Under the pieces are notes generated by a model that was not told the DNA's origin, did no database searches, and saw only the letters and a program-made list of their open reading frames with translations. This document shows, piece by piece, positions 18,945 through 27,873 of a stretch of 64,000 nucleotides of DNA (the first letter of the stretch is position 1; the number at the start of each line of letters is the position of its first letter). The position numbers and the translations under genes were made by a program. Source of the stretch: Thermomicrobium sp. CFH 73360 (lineage in GTDB: Bacteria > Chloroflexota > Chloroflexia > Thermomicrobiales > Thermomicrobiaceae); NCBI RefSeq assembly GCF_023806465.1, contig NZ_JAMSLS010000004.1:156486-220485 (forward strand), read 5' to 3'.

Positions 18945-18994
18945 TCCCAACAACGCTCGCTCAGGCATACTTGCCCCAAGTGGAGGCGGACCGT

Positions 18995-19597
18995 ATGACT
19001 CGCGCCGATCCATCACTCGAGCGGGCACGGGCAGCCGCGTCGATCGAGACACCCGATCACGAGCACAGCGAGCACGTTGCTTTTCTCGCTCTCCAGCTCT
19101 TTGATCAGCTCCGAGACCGTTTTCACCTTCCACCAGAGGGCCGTGATCTCCTGGCTGCAGCCGCACTCTGGCATGATTGCGGGCAATTCCGTTCGCTTCC
19201 AGAGCACCACCGATACAGTTTCGATCGAATCATGGCAATTCCCCTCAAGGGATTTGACCGTACCGAACAGCTGGCTATTGCGAATATCGCACGGTATCAT
19301 CGCGCTGCCGAACCCTCACTCCGCCATCCACAGTTCCAGCGTTTACCACCCCGATTCCGCCACCTCGTCGAACAACTGGCAGCGATTCTTCGTATTGCCG
19401 AGGGACTTGATGCGAGCCATCAGCAATTCGTCAAGGACGTCCTCATCGAGTTTTCCGATGGGTACATCACCATCTACGCAGTGTCGAACACATACCCCTC
19501 ACTGGAAGTCGAGAAGGCACAGGCTCGCGCAGGTCTCTTCCGAACTGTCTTCGGGAAGGACGTTCTGATTCTGCCTCAGCGTATCGAATCGGTATGA
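18995..19597 (+). CDS. HD-domain phosphohydrolase resembling the Ppx/GppA C-terminal domain
   Basis: 200 residues from ATG 18995, which follows GGAGG by 9 bases. Metal-binding motifs are in the usual order: H at DHEHSEHVA, HD in LWHDCGQF, H in LPEHHRYSFDRI, then IARYHRA and a D in IAEGLDASHQQ. The fold matches the stand-alone HD domains related to the C-terminal half of exopolyphosphatase/guanosine pentaphosphatase. Substrate unknown. It lies 13 bases ahead of purH. Confidence 0.75.
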   Translation: MTRADPSLERARAAASIETPDHEHSEHVAFLALQLFDQLRDRFHLPPEGRDLLAAAALWHDCGQFRSLPEHHRYSFDRIMAIPLKGFDRTEQLAIANIARYHRAAEPSLRHPQFQRLPPRFRHLVEQLAAILRIAEGLDASHQQFVKDVLIEFSDGYITIYAVSNTYPSLEVEKAQARAGLFRTVFGKDVLILPQRIESV

Positions 19598-19610
19598 CGA
19601 GGGAGGTTCA

Positions 19611-21125
19611 ATGCGCGCACTTCTTTCGGTCTATGAGAAGTCCGGCATCGTGGAGTTGGGCCAGCAACTTGTCGCCCTTGGATGGGAACTGCTCTCCACA
19701 GGCGGAACAGCACGGGTTCTGCGCGAACATGGCGTCCCGGTTCGCGAAATCTCCGAACTCACCGGGTTTCCGGATCTCTTGGGCGGCCGTGTGAAAACGT
19801 TGCATCCAGCCATTCATGCTGCGATCCTTGCCCGTCACAATCACCCGGAGGACCTCGAACAGCTCGCACAGTACGGGTTTGAGCCAATTGAACTAGTCGT
19901 TGTCAACTTGTACGCATTCGATCGAGCGGTGACCTCCGAGACACCGGAAGGCGAAGCGATCGAACTGATCGACGTCGGCGGACCGACTTTGCTTCGCGCT
20001 GCAGCCAAAAACTTCCATTGGGTCCTTCCTGTCGTCGACCCCTCCGACTACGAGCGCATTCTCGCCGAGCTCGCGCGAGGCGGCCCCCGATCCGTCCCAT
20101 ACGCTCTCCGCCGCGAACTCGCTGCGAAAGCTTTCGCACACCTTGCAACCTACGACGCGCAGATTGCAGCCTACTTGCGAACTGAGCCCTTCCCCGACCT
20201 CCTACCGTTACCATTACGCAAGATTCGGGCACTTCGTTATGGGGAAAACCCCCATCAGATGGCCGCCTTATACCAGCTCGCAGGCTTTCCGTCGCAAATC
20301 AATCGCTGGCACACGGTTGGCGAAGTCGAACTGTCCTACAATAACGTCCTCGATGCCTCCGCTGCCTGGCAGCTCGTCAACCGCTTCGCTGAGCCAGCAG
20401 TGGTGATCGTCAAACACGTTGCTCCGTGTGGTGTCGCTGTTGCCTCGACAATCGAGGTAGCATTCGCTCGTGCCTTCGACGCGGATCCGATTTCTGCCTT
20501 CGGCGGTATTGTGGCCTTTAATCGTCCGGTCGATACCCCAACGGCCCGAGCACTCGCTCAGCATCTCTTCGACCTTATCGTGGCCCCGTCGATCGATCGC
20601 GAGGCCGAAGATGTGCTGCGACGACGAAAGGCCCTCCGCCTGATTTTCGCTCCTCCGTGGGTCGATCCCCCTTATGTGGTTCGAAGTACTGGCGACATCG
20701 CACTCGTGCAGTCACCAGATAGGCCTGTTCGCCCGCAAGAGTCCTGGCAGGTCGTGACAACGCGGCATCCGAACGAGACCGAGTGGCGCGATCTCTTGTT
20801 CGCCTGGACCATCGTGCCGTTCGTCCTCTCGAACGGCGTCGTTCTTGCGCGTGACGGGCAAACAGTCGGAATCGGTGGTGGCCAACCAAATCGCGTGGAT
20901 GCCGTTCGTTTAGCCATCTGGCGAGCTGGAGAGCGAGCCCGCGGTGCAGTGCTGGCCAGCGATGCTTTCTTTCCCTTCCCCGACAGCATCGAGGTTGCAG
21001 CCGCTGCTGGCATCACTGCAATCATCCAACCGGGGGGATCACGCCGCGATGGAGAAGTGATCACAGCAGCAGAACGCGCGGGCATAGCAATGGTGTTCAC
21101 CGGAGAGCGGCATTTTCGCCACTAA
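19611..21125 (+). CDS. purH: Bifunctional AICAR transformylase / IMP cyclohydrolase
   Basis: 504 residues. The N-terminal cyclohydrolase (MGS-like) domain has ALLSVYEKSGIVELGQQL, LLSTGGTARVLREHG, GRVKTLHPAIHAAILAR and NLYAFD. The C-terminal transformylase has LRYGENPHQMAALY, VIVKHVAPCGVAVA and DPISAFGGIVAFNR, plus SNGVVLARDGQTVGIGGGQ near the end. It uses 10-formyl-THF, linking purine synthesis to the formate-THF ligase gene at the right end of the window. Confidence 0.96.
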   Translation: MRALLSVYEKSGIVELGQQLVALGWELLSTGGTARVLREHGVPVREISELTGFPDLLGGRVKTLHPAIHAAILARHNHPEDLEQLAQYGFEPIELVVVNLYAFDRAVTSETPEGEAIELIDVGGPTLLRAAAKNFHWVLPVVDPSDYERILAELARGGPRSVPYALRRELAAKAFAHLATYDAQIAAYLRTEPFPDLLPLPLRKIRALRYGENPHQMAALYQLAGFPSQINRWHTVGEVELSYNNVLDASAAWQLVNRFAEPAVVIVKHVAPCGVAVASTIEVAFARAFDADPISAFGGIVAFNRPVDTPTARALAQHLFDLIVAPSIDREAEDVLRRRKALRLIFAPPWVDPPYVVRSTGDIALVQSPDRPVRPQESWQVVTTRHPNETEWRDLLFAWTIVPFVLSNGVVLARDGQTVGIGGGQPNRVDAVRLAIWRAGERARGAVLASDAFFPFPDSIEVAAAAGITAIIQPGGSRRDGEVITAAERAGIAMVFTGERHFRH

Positions 21126-21751
21126 CGATCAAGTTCACGCTGCAGGACCGCCTCCAGCGTGCCAAGCACTCGGAGTGAGCGCTCATAGTCCCGTTTCGAG
21201 AGCCGCGCTATCTCCTTGGCCGCTCGTTCGAGCCAATCCCAGTCTTGGCCACGCTTGCGGTACACGTAGTAGAGGTGCGCTGCAAGGAGTTGTTCGGCAG
21301 GCACCGGACCTGTGAAATCGAAAAGAAGCGCGAAATACGCACATCCATCGGTCAACCGCCCAACGTCGCTCTCTGGCACGACTTCCACGCTGTAATGCAG
21401 GGGGGGCGGAAACGGCGGCACCAAGAACATAAGGTTCCCAGAGTGCTCGTACGCCATGGCCACCGCCAAAAACAGTGAGCGGAGGACGAAGCGCAATTCC
21501 GGATTTGCTTCGTAGAGCGCGCGATCTTGAAGTTGCGCTGATCCACGGCGAACGACACGCCGGCCTGGATCAACCGCCGTGGTTTCCGCATACGCCACAA
21601 TCCCGTAGATAGCATCGACGCCTGTCCCGCCAACCCGTACGAACGATCCCAGCTCAGGCACCACATCGAGTTCATCGCACTCGACAGCAAATTGCACCGT
21701 CGAGGTCTCAACAACTTCACCAATACGACGAGACTTATGCAAAGCGCACAC
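21122..21751 (-). CDS. HAS-barrel-like protein paired with NurA
   Basis: 209 residues from GTG 21751 (AAGGAG 9 bases upstream). The N-terminal 90 residues form a small beta domain (GSFVRVGGTGVDAIYGIVAYAET), similar to the HAS barrel found at the start of HerA-type ATPases. The rest is helical and rich in Arg/Glu. The ATPase domain is absent. It overlaps the end of nurA by 17 bases, so the two proteins are likely made together. Confidence 0.6.
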   Translation of the reverse strand: MCALHKSRRIGEVVETSTVQFAVECDELDVVPELGSFVRVGGTGVDAIYGIVAYAETTAVDPGRRVVRRGSAQLQDRALYEANPELRFVLRSLFLAVAMAYEHSGNLMFLVPPFPPPLHYSVEVVPESDVGRLTDGCAYFALLFDFTGPVPAEQLLAAHLYYVYRKRGQDWDWLERAAKEIARLSKRDYERSLRVLGTLEAVLQRELDR

Positions 21752-22928
21752 GCTTGCTTCGCTCCTTCGCTGAACGCTCCTGGATCAGACCTGCATCAGC
21801 GAAGAGCTGGTCAACGAGAGCCTCAATTTGAAGCCGTTCTTCCCGATGCACCACTGCCTGCTCATGAGCTTCTTGGAGAGCGAGCGGGTAGCCACGCGCC
21901 CGACAGCACTGATCCCAAATGATCCCGTGGATCGCTTCCAGGAGGCGATGATCGGCAGCAATCCAAAGTGGCATCTCCACACGCGCAATCTCTGAGCCGG
22001 TGTGGAGGTAGAAAAACACAATCTGGTCCTCTTCCGGAAGTTGCCGCAAAATAGTTGACCGGCTGCGGTAGCAGGCACTGCGTTCGCCGGGACTCAGCTG
22101 TATCCCCTCAAATCGTCCAAAAAGCCAGCGATCCGTCACGTCAGGGACAATCCTGCACGCCTGGTGTCGCTCCCCTCGCTGGACACGGGCAAGACAGTCG
22201 TCGCAGTCTACCGTACGACCGAGTTGCGGGTAGTCGCACGCCGCAACGCGAAGCACATTCACGACATCCCTCGACCCTGGGTAGCTGATCACTCCAGCCA
22301 CTGGAATCTTTCGCTGGCGGTACTCCTGGAGAACGGTCGCGAAGCGTTCAAGGGCCCATGCAACAACTGGCCCTGTTTGACCTTCTAGCCCCCAGGGAAT
22401 GAGTGTCCCATCCTGCAAGACCGCCACTGGCGACTGCACGTCGCCACACAGGCGCAAACTGGTCTCCAACTCCATAACCGCGCGTCGTGCGGCGAGAGCA
22501 GCTCCGGTGACCGGAATTCGCCGCGCACCGTCCGTGATCCAAAGATCCTCGTCTTTCCAAAGCACAGTCGGTTCCGCACCAAGTCGCGCTCGGGGATGGG
22601 GACCGTACTCCAGAACACAATACCCGATATTTACGATCGCGTAGTGCAGTGGCCCATGCCGATCACTGGCAACGATTGACCCGTCAGTCGCGACACAGCT
22701 GTAGTTCACCGGGTGGAACTCGGGAACACCATAGCGCGCAAAATACCGCCCGAGCGCGACTGCAAGAAGCCAAGAGGTTCGAGCTTCCTCAACCCGTTGC
22801 AGGACTTCCGTATCGTCGAATCGCCGAAGCAAATCGACAAATTCGTCTGCCCCGCTCTGCGCATGGGCAACGGCAAGCGCAACAGCGCGTCGCAATTCAC
22901 TGACGATTTTCGTTAGGTCCAGCGTCAT
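21735..22928 (-). CDS. nurA: NurA-domain DNA repair nuclease
   Basis: 397 residues. The NurA signature YSCVATDGSIVASDRHGPLHYAIVN carries the first metal-binding Asp. A second acidic site appears in VAVLQDGTLIPWGLEG, and a late stretch FFYLHTGSEIARVEMPLWIA resembles the conserved C-terminal strand. NurA nucleases work with HerA to resect DNA ends in archaea and some bacteria. The start overlaps the DUF2342 gene end by 32 bases. No HerA is seen here. Confidence 0.75.
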   Translation of the reverse strand: MTLDLTKIVSELRRAVALAVAHAQSGADEFVDLLRRFDDTEVLQRVEEARTSWLLAVALGRYFARYGVPEFHPVNYSCVATDGSIVASDRHGPLHYAIVNIGYCVLEYGPHPRARLGAEPTVLWKDEDLWITDGARRIPVTGAALAARRAVMELETSLRLCGDVQSPVAVLQDGTLIPWGLEGQTGPVVAWALERFATVLQEYRQRKIPVAGVISYPGSRDVVNVLRVAACDYPQLGRTVDCDDCLARVQRGERHQACRIVPDVTDRWLFGRFEGIQLSPGERSACYRSRSTILRQLPEEDQIVFFYLHTGSEIARVEMPLWIAADHRLLEAIHGIIWDQCCRARGYPLALQEAHEQAVVHREERLQIEALVDQLFADAGLIQERSAKERSKRVRFA

Positions 22929-24099
22929 GCTGCTCGCTGCTCCGCCTTACCCGCTGGAGCCATACAATGGGATCCGAAAGCTCCGTGTAACTCGGCAAGC
23001 AATCCGGTCCACGCCAAAGAAGCGTGAGAGCGTCCCGCCCATACCGCTCAGCGATGGTGCGACAGAACATCTCCCCTCGTCGATACTGTTCAAGCTTGAT
23101 GTCCAACCCCGTCAGGCGAAGGACAAGTTGCTCGGCGGGCGTGCGCATTCGCTCACGTTCTTCAAACTTCCGCTCGATGACCTCGTACTCGCTGACCAGA
23201 TGTCGCCCTACCTGCCGCATGACGAAATTACTGTACCCCTCTATAACCGCCATCACCGCCTGCAGCGCTCGAAACAGGCGACGTTGCTCGGGCGACATCA
23301 GGAGTTCGATCCACGTTCCTTCATGGCCGACTTCACCTCGAGTTGCGGAGCGTACGGCCTCGATGAATCGCCGTCCCAGATTTCCGTCCAGACGAAGGGC
23401 CTCCACCCATTCGCGCAGGAGTCCATTAACGTGTTCGCGTAGCCAAGGGTACGTTTCGAACTCGAAGGCGTGCGTCACCTCATGCAGCACGAGCCATCGG
23501 CGGAAATCAGCTTCGGGCAGCCGCCACGTCCGAATGAGCCACCGTACATTCGGCTCGACAAAGTACAGTTTACCCGTTGTGACCGGTTCACGCCCGAGAA
23601 TAGTAATATCGTATTGGCCCAGCACACGGCGGGAGAGAAAACCCAGCGCCATACCGATTTCCACGGTCGCGGCCGATCTCCCAGCATACGCCCACGCCAG
23701 CGCCCCCACCCGGGCCAGCGGATGCTGTGGGAGAGATACCAGTGTCTCGAGTGGTCGCAGGATCTCCGCAAAACCCTCAAGATTCGCATCGATCCAGTCG
23801 ATGCGATCAAAGGCATAGACACGGTGAATTCCTGGCGGAACCGGAGCTCCTACAAAGGTGGCAATCGCCGGTGCCAACTCCTCAATCAACCGTCGGTAGG
23901 TCGCAGTGGCTTCTTCCCTCTCTTTCGCGCCTAGTCGCACTTCTCCCGCGAAGCGCACCGCGAGCTCTCGAGCACGTCCCCAATCGATCAGTCCCGGCGG
24001 TTCCCAAGTTGCAACCCGATCCCGTGCCCGTCGCCCGACCCACTGCCCCAGAGAAAGTCCGACAAGTAGTCCGATGACTCGTGCAGAGCGTTCACTCAT
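22897..24099 (-). CDS. DUF2342 zinc-dependent metalloprotease-like protein
   Basis: 400 residues from ATG 24099, which follows GTGGAGA by 5-6 bases. The GTG at 24111 would add 4 residues. A short N-terminal hydrophobic stretch (VIGLLVGLSLGQWVG) is followed by a mostly helical domain. The HEVTHAFEF motif (HExxH) lies near residue 205, with a downstream glutamate in AVIEGYSNFVMRQVG that could complete the site. The family occurs in actinobacteria and Chloroflexota near coenzyme F420 or tRNA genes. Its substrate is unknown. Confidence 0.75.
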   Translation of the reverse strand: MSERSARVIGLLVGLSLGQWVGRRARDRVATWEPPGLIDWGRARELAVRFAGEVRLGAKEREEATATYRRLIEELAPAIATFVGAPVPPGIHRVYAFDRIDWIDANLEGFAEILRPLETLVSLPQHPLARVGALAWAYAGRSAATVEIGMALGFLSRRVLGQYDITILGREPVTTGKLYFVEPNVRWLIRTWRLPEADFRRWLVLHEVTHAFEFETYPWLREHVNGLLREWVEALRLDGNLGRRFIEAVRSATRGEVGHEGTWIELLMSPEQRRLFRALQAVMAVIEGYSNFVMRQVGRHLVSEYEVIERKFEERERMRTPAEQLVLRLTGLDIKLEQYRRGEMFCRTIAERYGRDALTLLWRGPDCLPSYTELSDPIVWLQRVRRSSEQHDAGPNENRQ

Positions 24100-24142
24100 G
24101 ATTGTCTCCACTTCCGCGCCTCGCGAGTCACGCGTCGGCTTA

Positions 24143-26464
24143 TCAGGGAGTCGGCGTTGCCGTTGATGCAGGACTATCCTGCAATGTCGGCTCAGGTTCA
24201 GGTGTCGATTGATTCGACGCTTCCTCTGGCGTTTCAGTCGGAGTTGGCGACAGCTGTGGCCCTACCAGTGTCACGTTTTGCGATGGCTGATAGGTGCTCC
24301 GCAATGTCAAGTCGTCGATCAAGCGCTCTCCCTTGTAGACACGCCGACGAATAGTGACTGTGAAGCCATCGCGCGCACGTTCCACAACGACCTGCTCACC
24401 CGGCGCAAGATCAGGAGACTCTCGGAACACAGGCGTCGGGTCAGCCTTAACCACATTTGTTACGACGGGATCCTCCACTTCGACTCGCCAGTTCGGCTTC
24501 GTACCCCAGATCTCAAAGTACACCCACGCGCCGTCCGCCCAGGCCACAATCGCGATCCAGTCGTTCGTTGCGTTTCGGAACTTGAAATCCAGCCCATAGT
24601 CGGTATCAACTGTGGCATCGAGCCCAATGAGCCCACTCGGTGGCTGACCATAGAGCGGAATCCAGTAGAGATGCCAGTTCCGTTCCACAATCGGGAACCC
24701 GCCCCAGAAAGCCGCGTGAAACAAAGTCGTCGATACCTGACAGACACCCCCACCAACCGATGGGACCGTTTGCACACGGCCGTTCGTCGCAACGATTCCG
24801 TATCCGACCTTGTACCCGCTATCAAGGTTGATCGGGCCGACTGTCTGATTGAACGAAAAGATCTCCCCAGGCGGCACAAGTGCCCCATTCACACGCTGAA
24901 CCGCGAGTTCCACGTTGTGCCGTCGATTCGAAGCCGAGTCGCCATAGTACGTTGCACCGGAGGATATCCGTTCCCGGATGACGATTTGCGCCCCAGACGC
25001 AGCGGTGATCTTGGGAGCAATGCTCCGCAACGAGAGAACAACCGTCGTCTGACCCGTTCGGAGCGCACGATCCATTGCCTCAAGGGTCGCGTCGATATCG
25101 ATTTCTCTTCCTTCCTGCTCCGGGGTCACAACACGCACGCGTCCATCGATGTAACGGAGAACCGCATCGCGCGCCTCGCGCCGGACGCTCGATGCTAGCG
25201 ATTCCAAGTACTGTCCTCCCACCCCACGATTTACAACAATGTCCAATGCCACAACTCGCCCAGCTTCTTCTCGGGGACTGAAGGCAAGAAGCTTTGCCAG
25301 TGCGTCGCCACGAAGCAGCTGTTCCCCCTCCGGCCATCTCAGTACCAATCCTCGTTCGATGATTCCTGTAGCCCTGGCTCTCGCCTGTTCTGCCATCTCG
25401 TTGGTTACCGCGGGATCTGCAGGCCGTGCGCGGGCTGGAACCGTCCGCTCGCCCCGCGCGAGACGGGCTAGGAACTCATCAACAGTCGCAGACACGTCAA
25501 GGACTGCTCCCGACTGGGCCGGTACAACCACAAAACTCGTGCCGTTCCAACGCACCTGTGCATCGCTTGCCGGTGCGACCACCACATCAGCAATCTCGCT
25601 CAGATAACGCTCGACCTTCGTACGCTCGAGCCGCACCTCTAGCCTTTCTCCCCGTCGTGCCACGACCAAGAGTGCCGCAAGATCTTGTGGAGTAACTATC
25701 CAGCGCGGCTCTCCTTCGACCGTCAGCGTCACCGGCCCATCGAGAAGACGCTGTACGTCCGGAAGAACGGCCTCCAACTCTGCCCGGTGGAGGGACGGTT
25801 CGAGTGGAACCGGCTCTAGTTCGATGATTCCACTGCGCCCTGCGGCGAGCGATCGCTCAACGGCGCTGAGCGCTACCCCGACATCGATGCCGGTGCCTTG
25901 TTGTTCGGGTATGATGCTCACCTTGCCATCTTCATCGGCAACGAAATACGCGTCACTGGGTGGCGTTGCTGCGACTTCGGCGAGGTGCGTCAATGCCCGT
26001 TCCACCGGTTTGGAATCGAACGTCACCGGAACCAGCACGTCCTCTCGTCCAAGTCGTGCACGAACCCATGTGAGGGAGTCATTCCACAAGTTACCGCTAC
26101 GACCAAGTTGCTGAGCGCGGCTCACAGCACTGGCTGTTTCCCAACTCGGTTGCAGTTCCTCGATTGGGACAGTTACCTTGCGCCCTTTGAAAACAAGCAC
26201 GAGTTCCGTTTCACGGATCGCTCGCAGCGCTTCATCAACACGCTGCGTCGCCTCCACGCTCCGAAGTCCTCCAACATCGACCCCGGCGACGCGTACCCCT
26301 GGGTAGATCCGGTCCCCCTGTGCCAAGCCATAGCTTAGGAGCGCTGTACCAGTAACGAGTAGAATCGTTCCCAGCGCGGCGCTCACGACGACGAGGATGC
26401 GACGTAGTGCCCCCCACCGCAGCTGCGTCTTGACGACCTCACGGGCAACCTCGGCAATGCTCAC
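24143..26464 (-). CDS. VanW-family protein with PG-binding repeats and C-terminal G5 domain
   Basis: 773 residues from GTG 26464, chosen because GGGGGG sits 4 bases upstream. One membrane segment near residues 25-45 (ILVVVSAALGTILLVTGTAL) anchors it. Four repeats of a putative peptidoglycan-binding type follow, each opening with a phrase like GVRVAGVDVGGLRSVEA or GTGIDVGVALSAVERSL. The VanW domain contains VPSVGGGVCQVSTTLFHAAF and RNWHLYWIPLYG. A G5-like stretch and a Thr/Pro/Glu-rich tail end the protein. It probably acts on or binds the cell wall outside the membrane. Confidence 0.85.
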   Translation of the reverse strand: MSIAEVAREVVKTQLRWGALRRILVVVSAALGTILLVTGTALLSYGLAQGDRIYPGVRVAGVDVGGLRSVEATQRVDEALRAIRETELVLVFKGRKVTVPIEELQPSWETASAVSRAQQLGRSGNLWNDSLTWVRARLGREDVLVPVTFDSKPVERALTHLAEVAATPPSDAYFVADEDGKVSIIPEQQGTGIDVGVALSAVERSLAAGRSGIIELEPVPLEPSLHRAELEAVLPDVQRLLDGPVTLTVEGEPRWIVTPQDLAALLVVARRGERLEVRLERTKVERYLSEIADVVVAPASDAQVRWNGTSFVVVPAQSGAVLDVSATVDEFLARLARGERTVPARARPADPAVTNEMAEQARARATGIIERGLVLRWPEGEQLLRGDALAKLLAFSPREEAGRVVALDIVVNRGVGGQYLESLASSVRREARDAVLRYIDGRVRVVTPEQEGREIDIDATLEAMDRALRTGQTTVVLSLRSIAPKITAASGAQIVIRERISSGATYYGDSASNRRHNVELAVQRVNGALVPPGEIFSFNQTVGPINLDSGYKVGYGIVATNGRVQTVPSVGGGVCQVSTTLFHAAFWGGFPIVERNWHLYWIPLYGQPPSGLIGLDATVDTDYGLDFKFRNATNDWIAIVAWADGAWVYFEIWGTKPNWRVEVEDPVVTNVVKADPTPVFRESPDLAPGEQVVVERARDGFTVTIRRRVYKGERLIDDLTLRSTYQPSQNVTLVGPQLSPTPTETPEEASNQSTPEPEPTLQDSPASTATPTP

Positions 26465-26616
26465 GGTCCCCCCATGCCAGAAGTGTCCGGACACCGAACC
26501 GGCCAAGAGTGTACCAGAGGGGACGCCTGCTGCACCGGTCCACGGTTGTCAGACGGCAACATGCATGGTAGGGTCCGTCGATGGTGGTGGCCTTAGGGCG
26601 AGGAGGGAAGAACGGA

Positions 26617-27000
26617 ATGACGCGACAGGTGATCGAAACAGACCGCGCACCACGCCCCATCGGCCCATACGTCCAGGCCGTGCGGGTCGGTCAGTTCATC
26701 TTCACAGCGGGACAGATTCCCCTCGATCCGACGACGGGAAAGCTTGTCGAAGGGGGAATTGAAGAGCAGACGGAGCGCGTGCTGGAGAATCTTAAGGCCA
26801 TACTCGAAGCAGCTGGGAGCTCACTCACACAGGTCGTGCGGACGACCTGTTTCCTGGCCAATTTGGAGGATTTCCCGGCTTTCAATCGAGTCTACGCTCG
26901 CTACTTTGGGGAGAATCCGCCCCCACGCACGACCGTGCAAGCAGCACGACTACCGGCTGGCGCGCTGGTCGAAGTCGACTGTATTGCCCTTGTCGAGTGA
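26617..27000 (+). CDS. ridA: RidA/YjgF family reactive-imine deaminase
   Basis: 127 residues from ATG 26617 (GAGGAGGGA upstream). Signatures are PRPIGPYVQAVRVGQFIFTAGQIPLDP, then EEQTERVLENLKAILEAAG, VVRTTCFLANLEDF and PPPRTTVQAARLPAGALVEVDCIA, with the conserved Arg near residue 105. RidA hydrolyses 2-aminoacrylate and similar imines formed by PLP enzymes. Confidence 0.93.
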   Translation: MTRQVIETDRAPRPIGPYVQAVRVGQFIFTAGQIPLDPTTGKLVEGGIEEQTERVLENLKAILEAAGSSLTQVVRTTCFLANLEDFPAFNRVYARYFGENPPPRTTVQAARLPAGALVEVDCIALVE

Positions 27001-27050
27001 GCATGTAGTTGCTGAACCGTGCGCTCGTTTGCTATACTGCGTGCGGGTGA

Positions 27051-27124
27051 GGGTGAGTAGCTCAGCCGGTTAGAGCGCGCGGTTCACATCCGCGAGGTCA
27101 GGGGTTCGAGTCCCTTCTCACCCA
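27051..27124 (+). tRNA. tRNA-Val (anticodon CAC)
   Basis: Acceptor GGGTGAG pairs with CTCACCC, discriminator A. The anticodon loop TTCACAT gives CAC, and the T-arm is CAGGGGTTCGAGTCCCTT. A promoter-like pair TTGCTG (27009-27014) and TATACT (27033-27038), 18 bases apart, lies just upstream. This is the second valine tRNA in the window and reads GTG codons. Confidence 0.93.
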
Positions 27125-27260
27125 CCGAGGGAGTACGGGAATCGGTGAAGTGGCGCGGTGCATAACCGCGGCCACTGTTGTGTTACGTGAAGACCAGATA
27201 CCGTTTGAGGCGATCCTCCACACGCGCCGGTGCCTGGTCGGCCGTCCTCCCGGTATGCTC

Positions 27261-27287
27261 CCTCTCCAGGGGAAGTGGCTGGAGAGG
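27261..27287 (+). promoter_or_regulatory. Stem-loop in the greA leader
   Basis: CCTCTCCAG (27261-27269) pairs with CTGGAGAGG (27279-27287) over 9 bp around a 9-base loop, with no T-run after it. It ends about 28 bases before the greA start, ahead of the GAGGTG ribosome site. A role in premature termination or translation control of greA is inferred only. The rest of 27125-27260 shows a second weaker hairpin near 27150 and no gene. Confidence 0.45.
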
Positions 27288-27315
27288 CGAACGAACGACA
27301 GGCGAGGTGTCGAAG

Positions 27316-27786
27316 ATGGTTCGTGAGCGACCGATTGTGCTCACCCCCGAAGGTAAGGCAGCACTAGAGCAGGAGCTTGAGCAACTTCGTCACGTCAAGC
27401 TCCCAGCGTTGCTCGAGCGCCTGCAGCAACTCAGCAACGAGGGTGATATTTCCGACAATAGCGAGTACGAGGATACGAAAGAGGAGCTCGTGCTCACGGA
27501 GGCTCGCATTCGCGAAATCGAGCATATTTTGCGCCGCGCTCAGATGGTGGCTCATACCGGCCCCGGGGACGAAGTGCGCCTTGGCTCACGGGTGACCGTG
27601 ATCGATGACGAGGGTGTAACCGAACACTGGGTCATTGTGAGCCCCGAGGAAGCAAATGCCGCGCAAGGCCGGATCTCTATCGAGTCCCCAGTCGGTGCTG
27701 CTCTGCTGGGTAAGCGCGCCGGGACAACCGTGGTTGTGAAGGCTCCTGGCGGCGAGATTCGGCTAACGATTCAGCGGATCGAGTAA
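27316..27786 (+). CDS. greA: Transcription elongation factor GreA
   Basis: 156 residues from ATG 27316 (GAGGTG about 7 bases upstream). The N-terminal coiled coil has LTPEGKAALEQELEQLR and the acidic tip SNEGDISDNSEYEDTKEE. The C-terminal FKBP-like domain has GSRVTVIDDEG, WVIVSPEEANAAQGRIS and PVGAALLGKRAG. GreA rescues backtracked RNA polymerase by stimulating transcript cleavage; the tip Asp and Glu are present. Confidence 0.95.
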   Translation: MVRERPIVLTPEGKAALEQELEQLRHVKLPALLERLQQLSNEGDISDNSEYEDTKEELVLTEARIREIEHILRRAQMVAHTGPGDEVRLGSRVTVIDDEGVTEHWVIVSPEEANAAQGRISIESPVGAALLGKRAGTTVVVKAPGGEIRLTIQRIE

Positions 27787-27873
27787 TCATGGAACAATTG
27801 GGGAGCGCTGACGGTGCCGCACCGCGGCGCTCTCGTGCTGCCGTGTGGCGTTCTCGACGAACAGGGAGGACGC

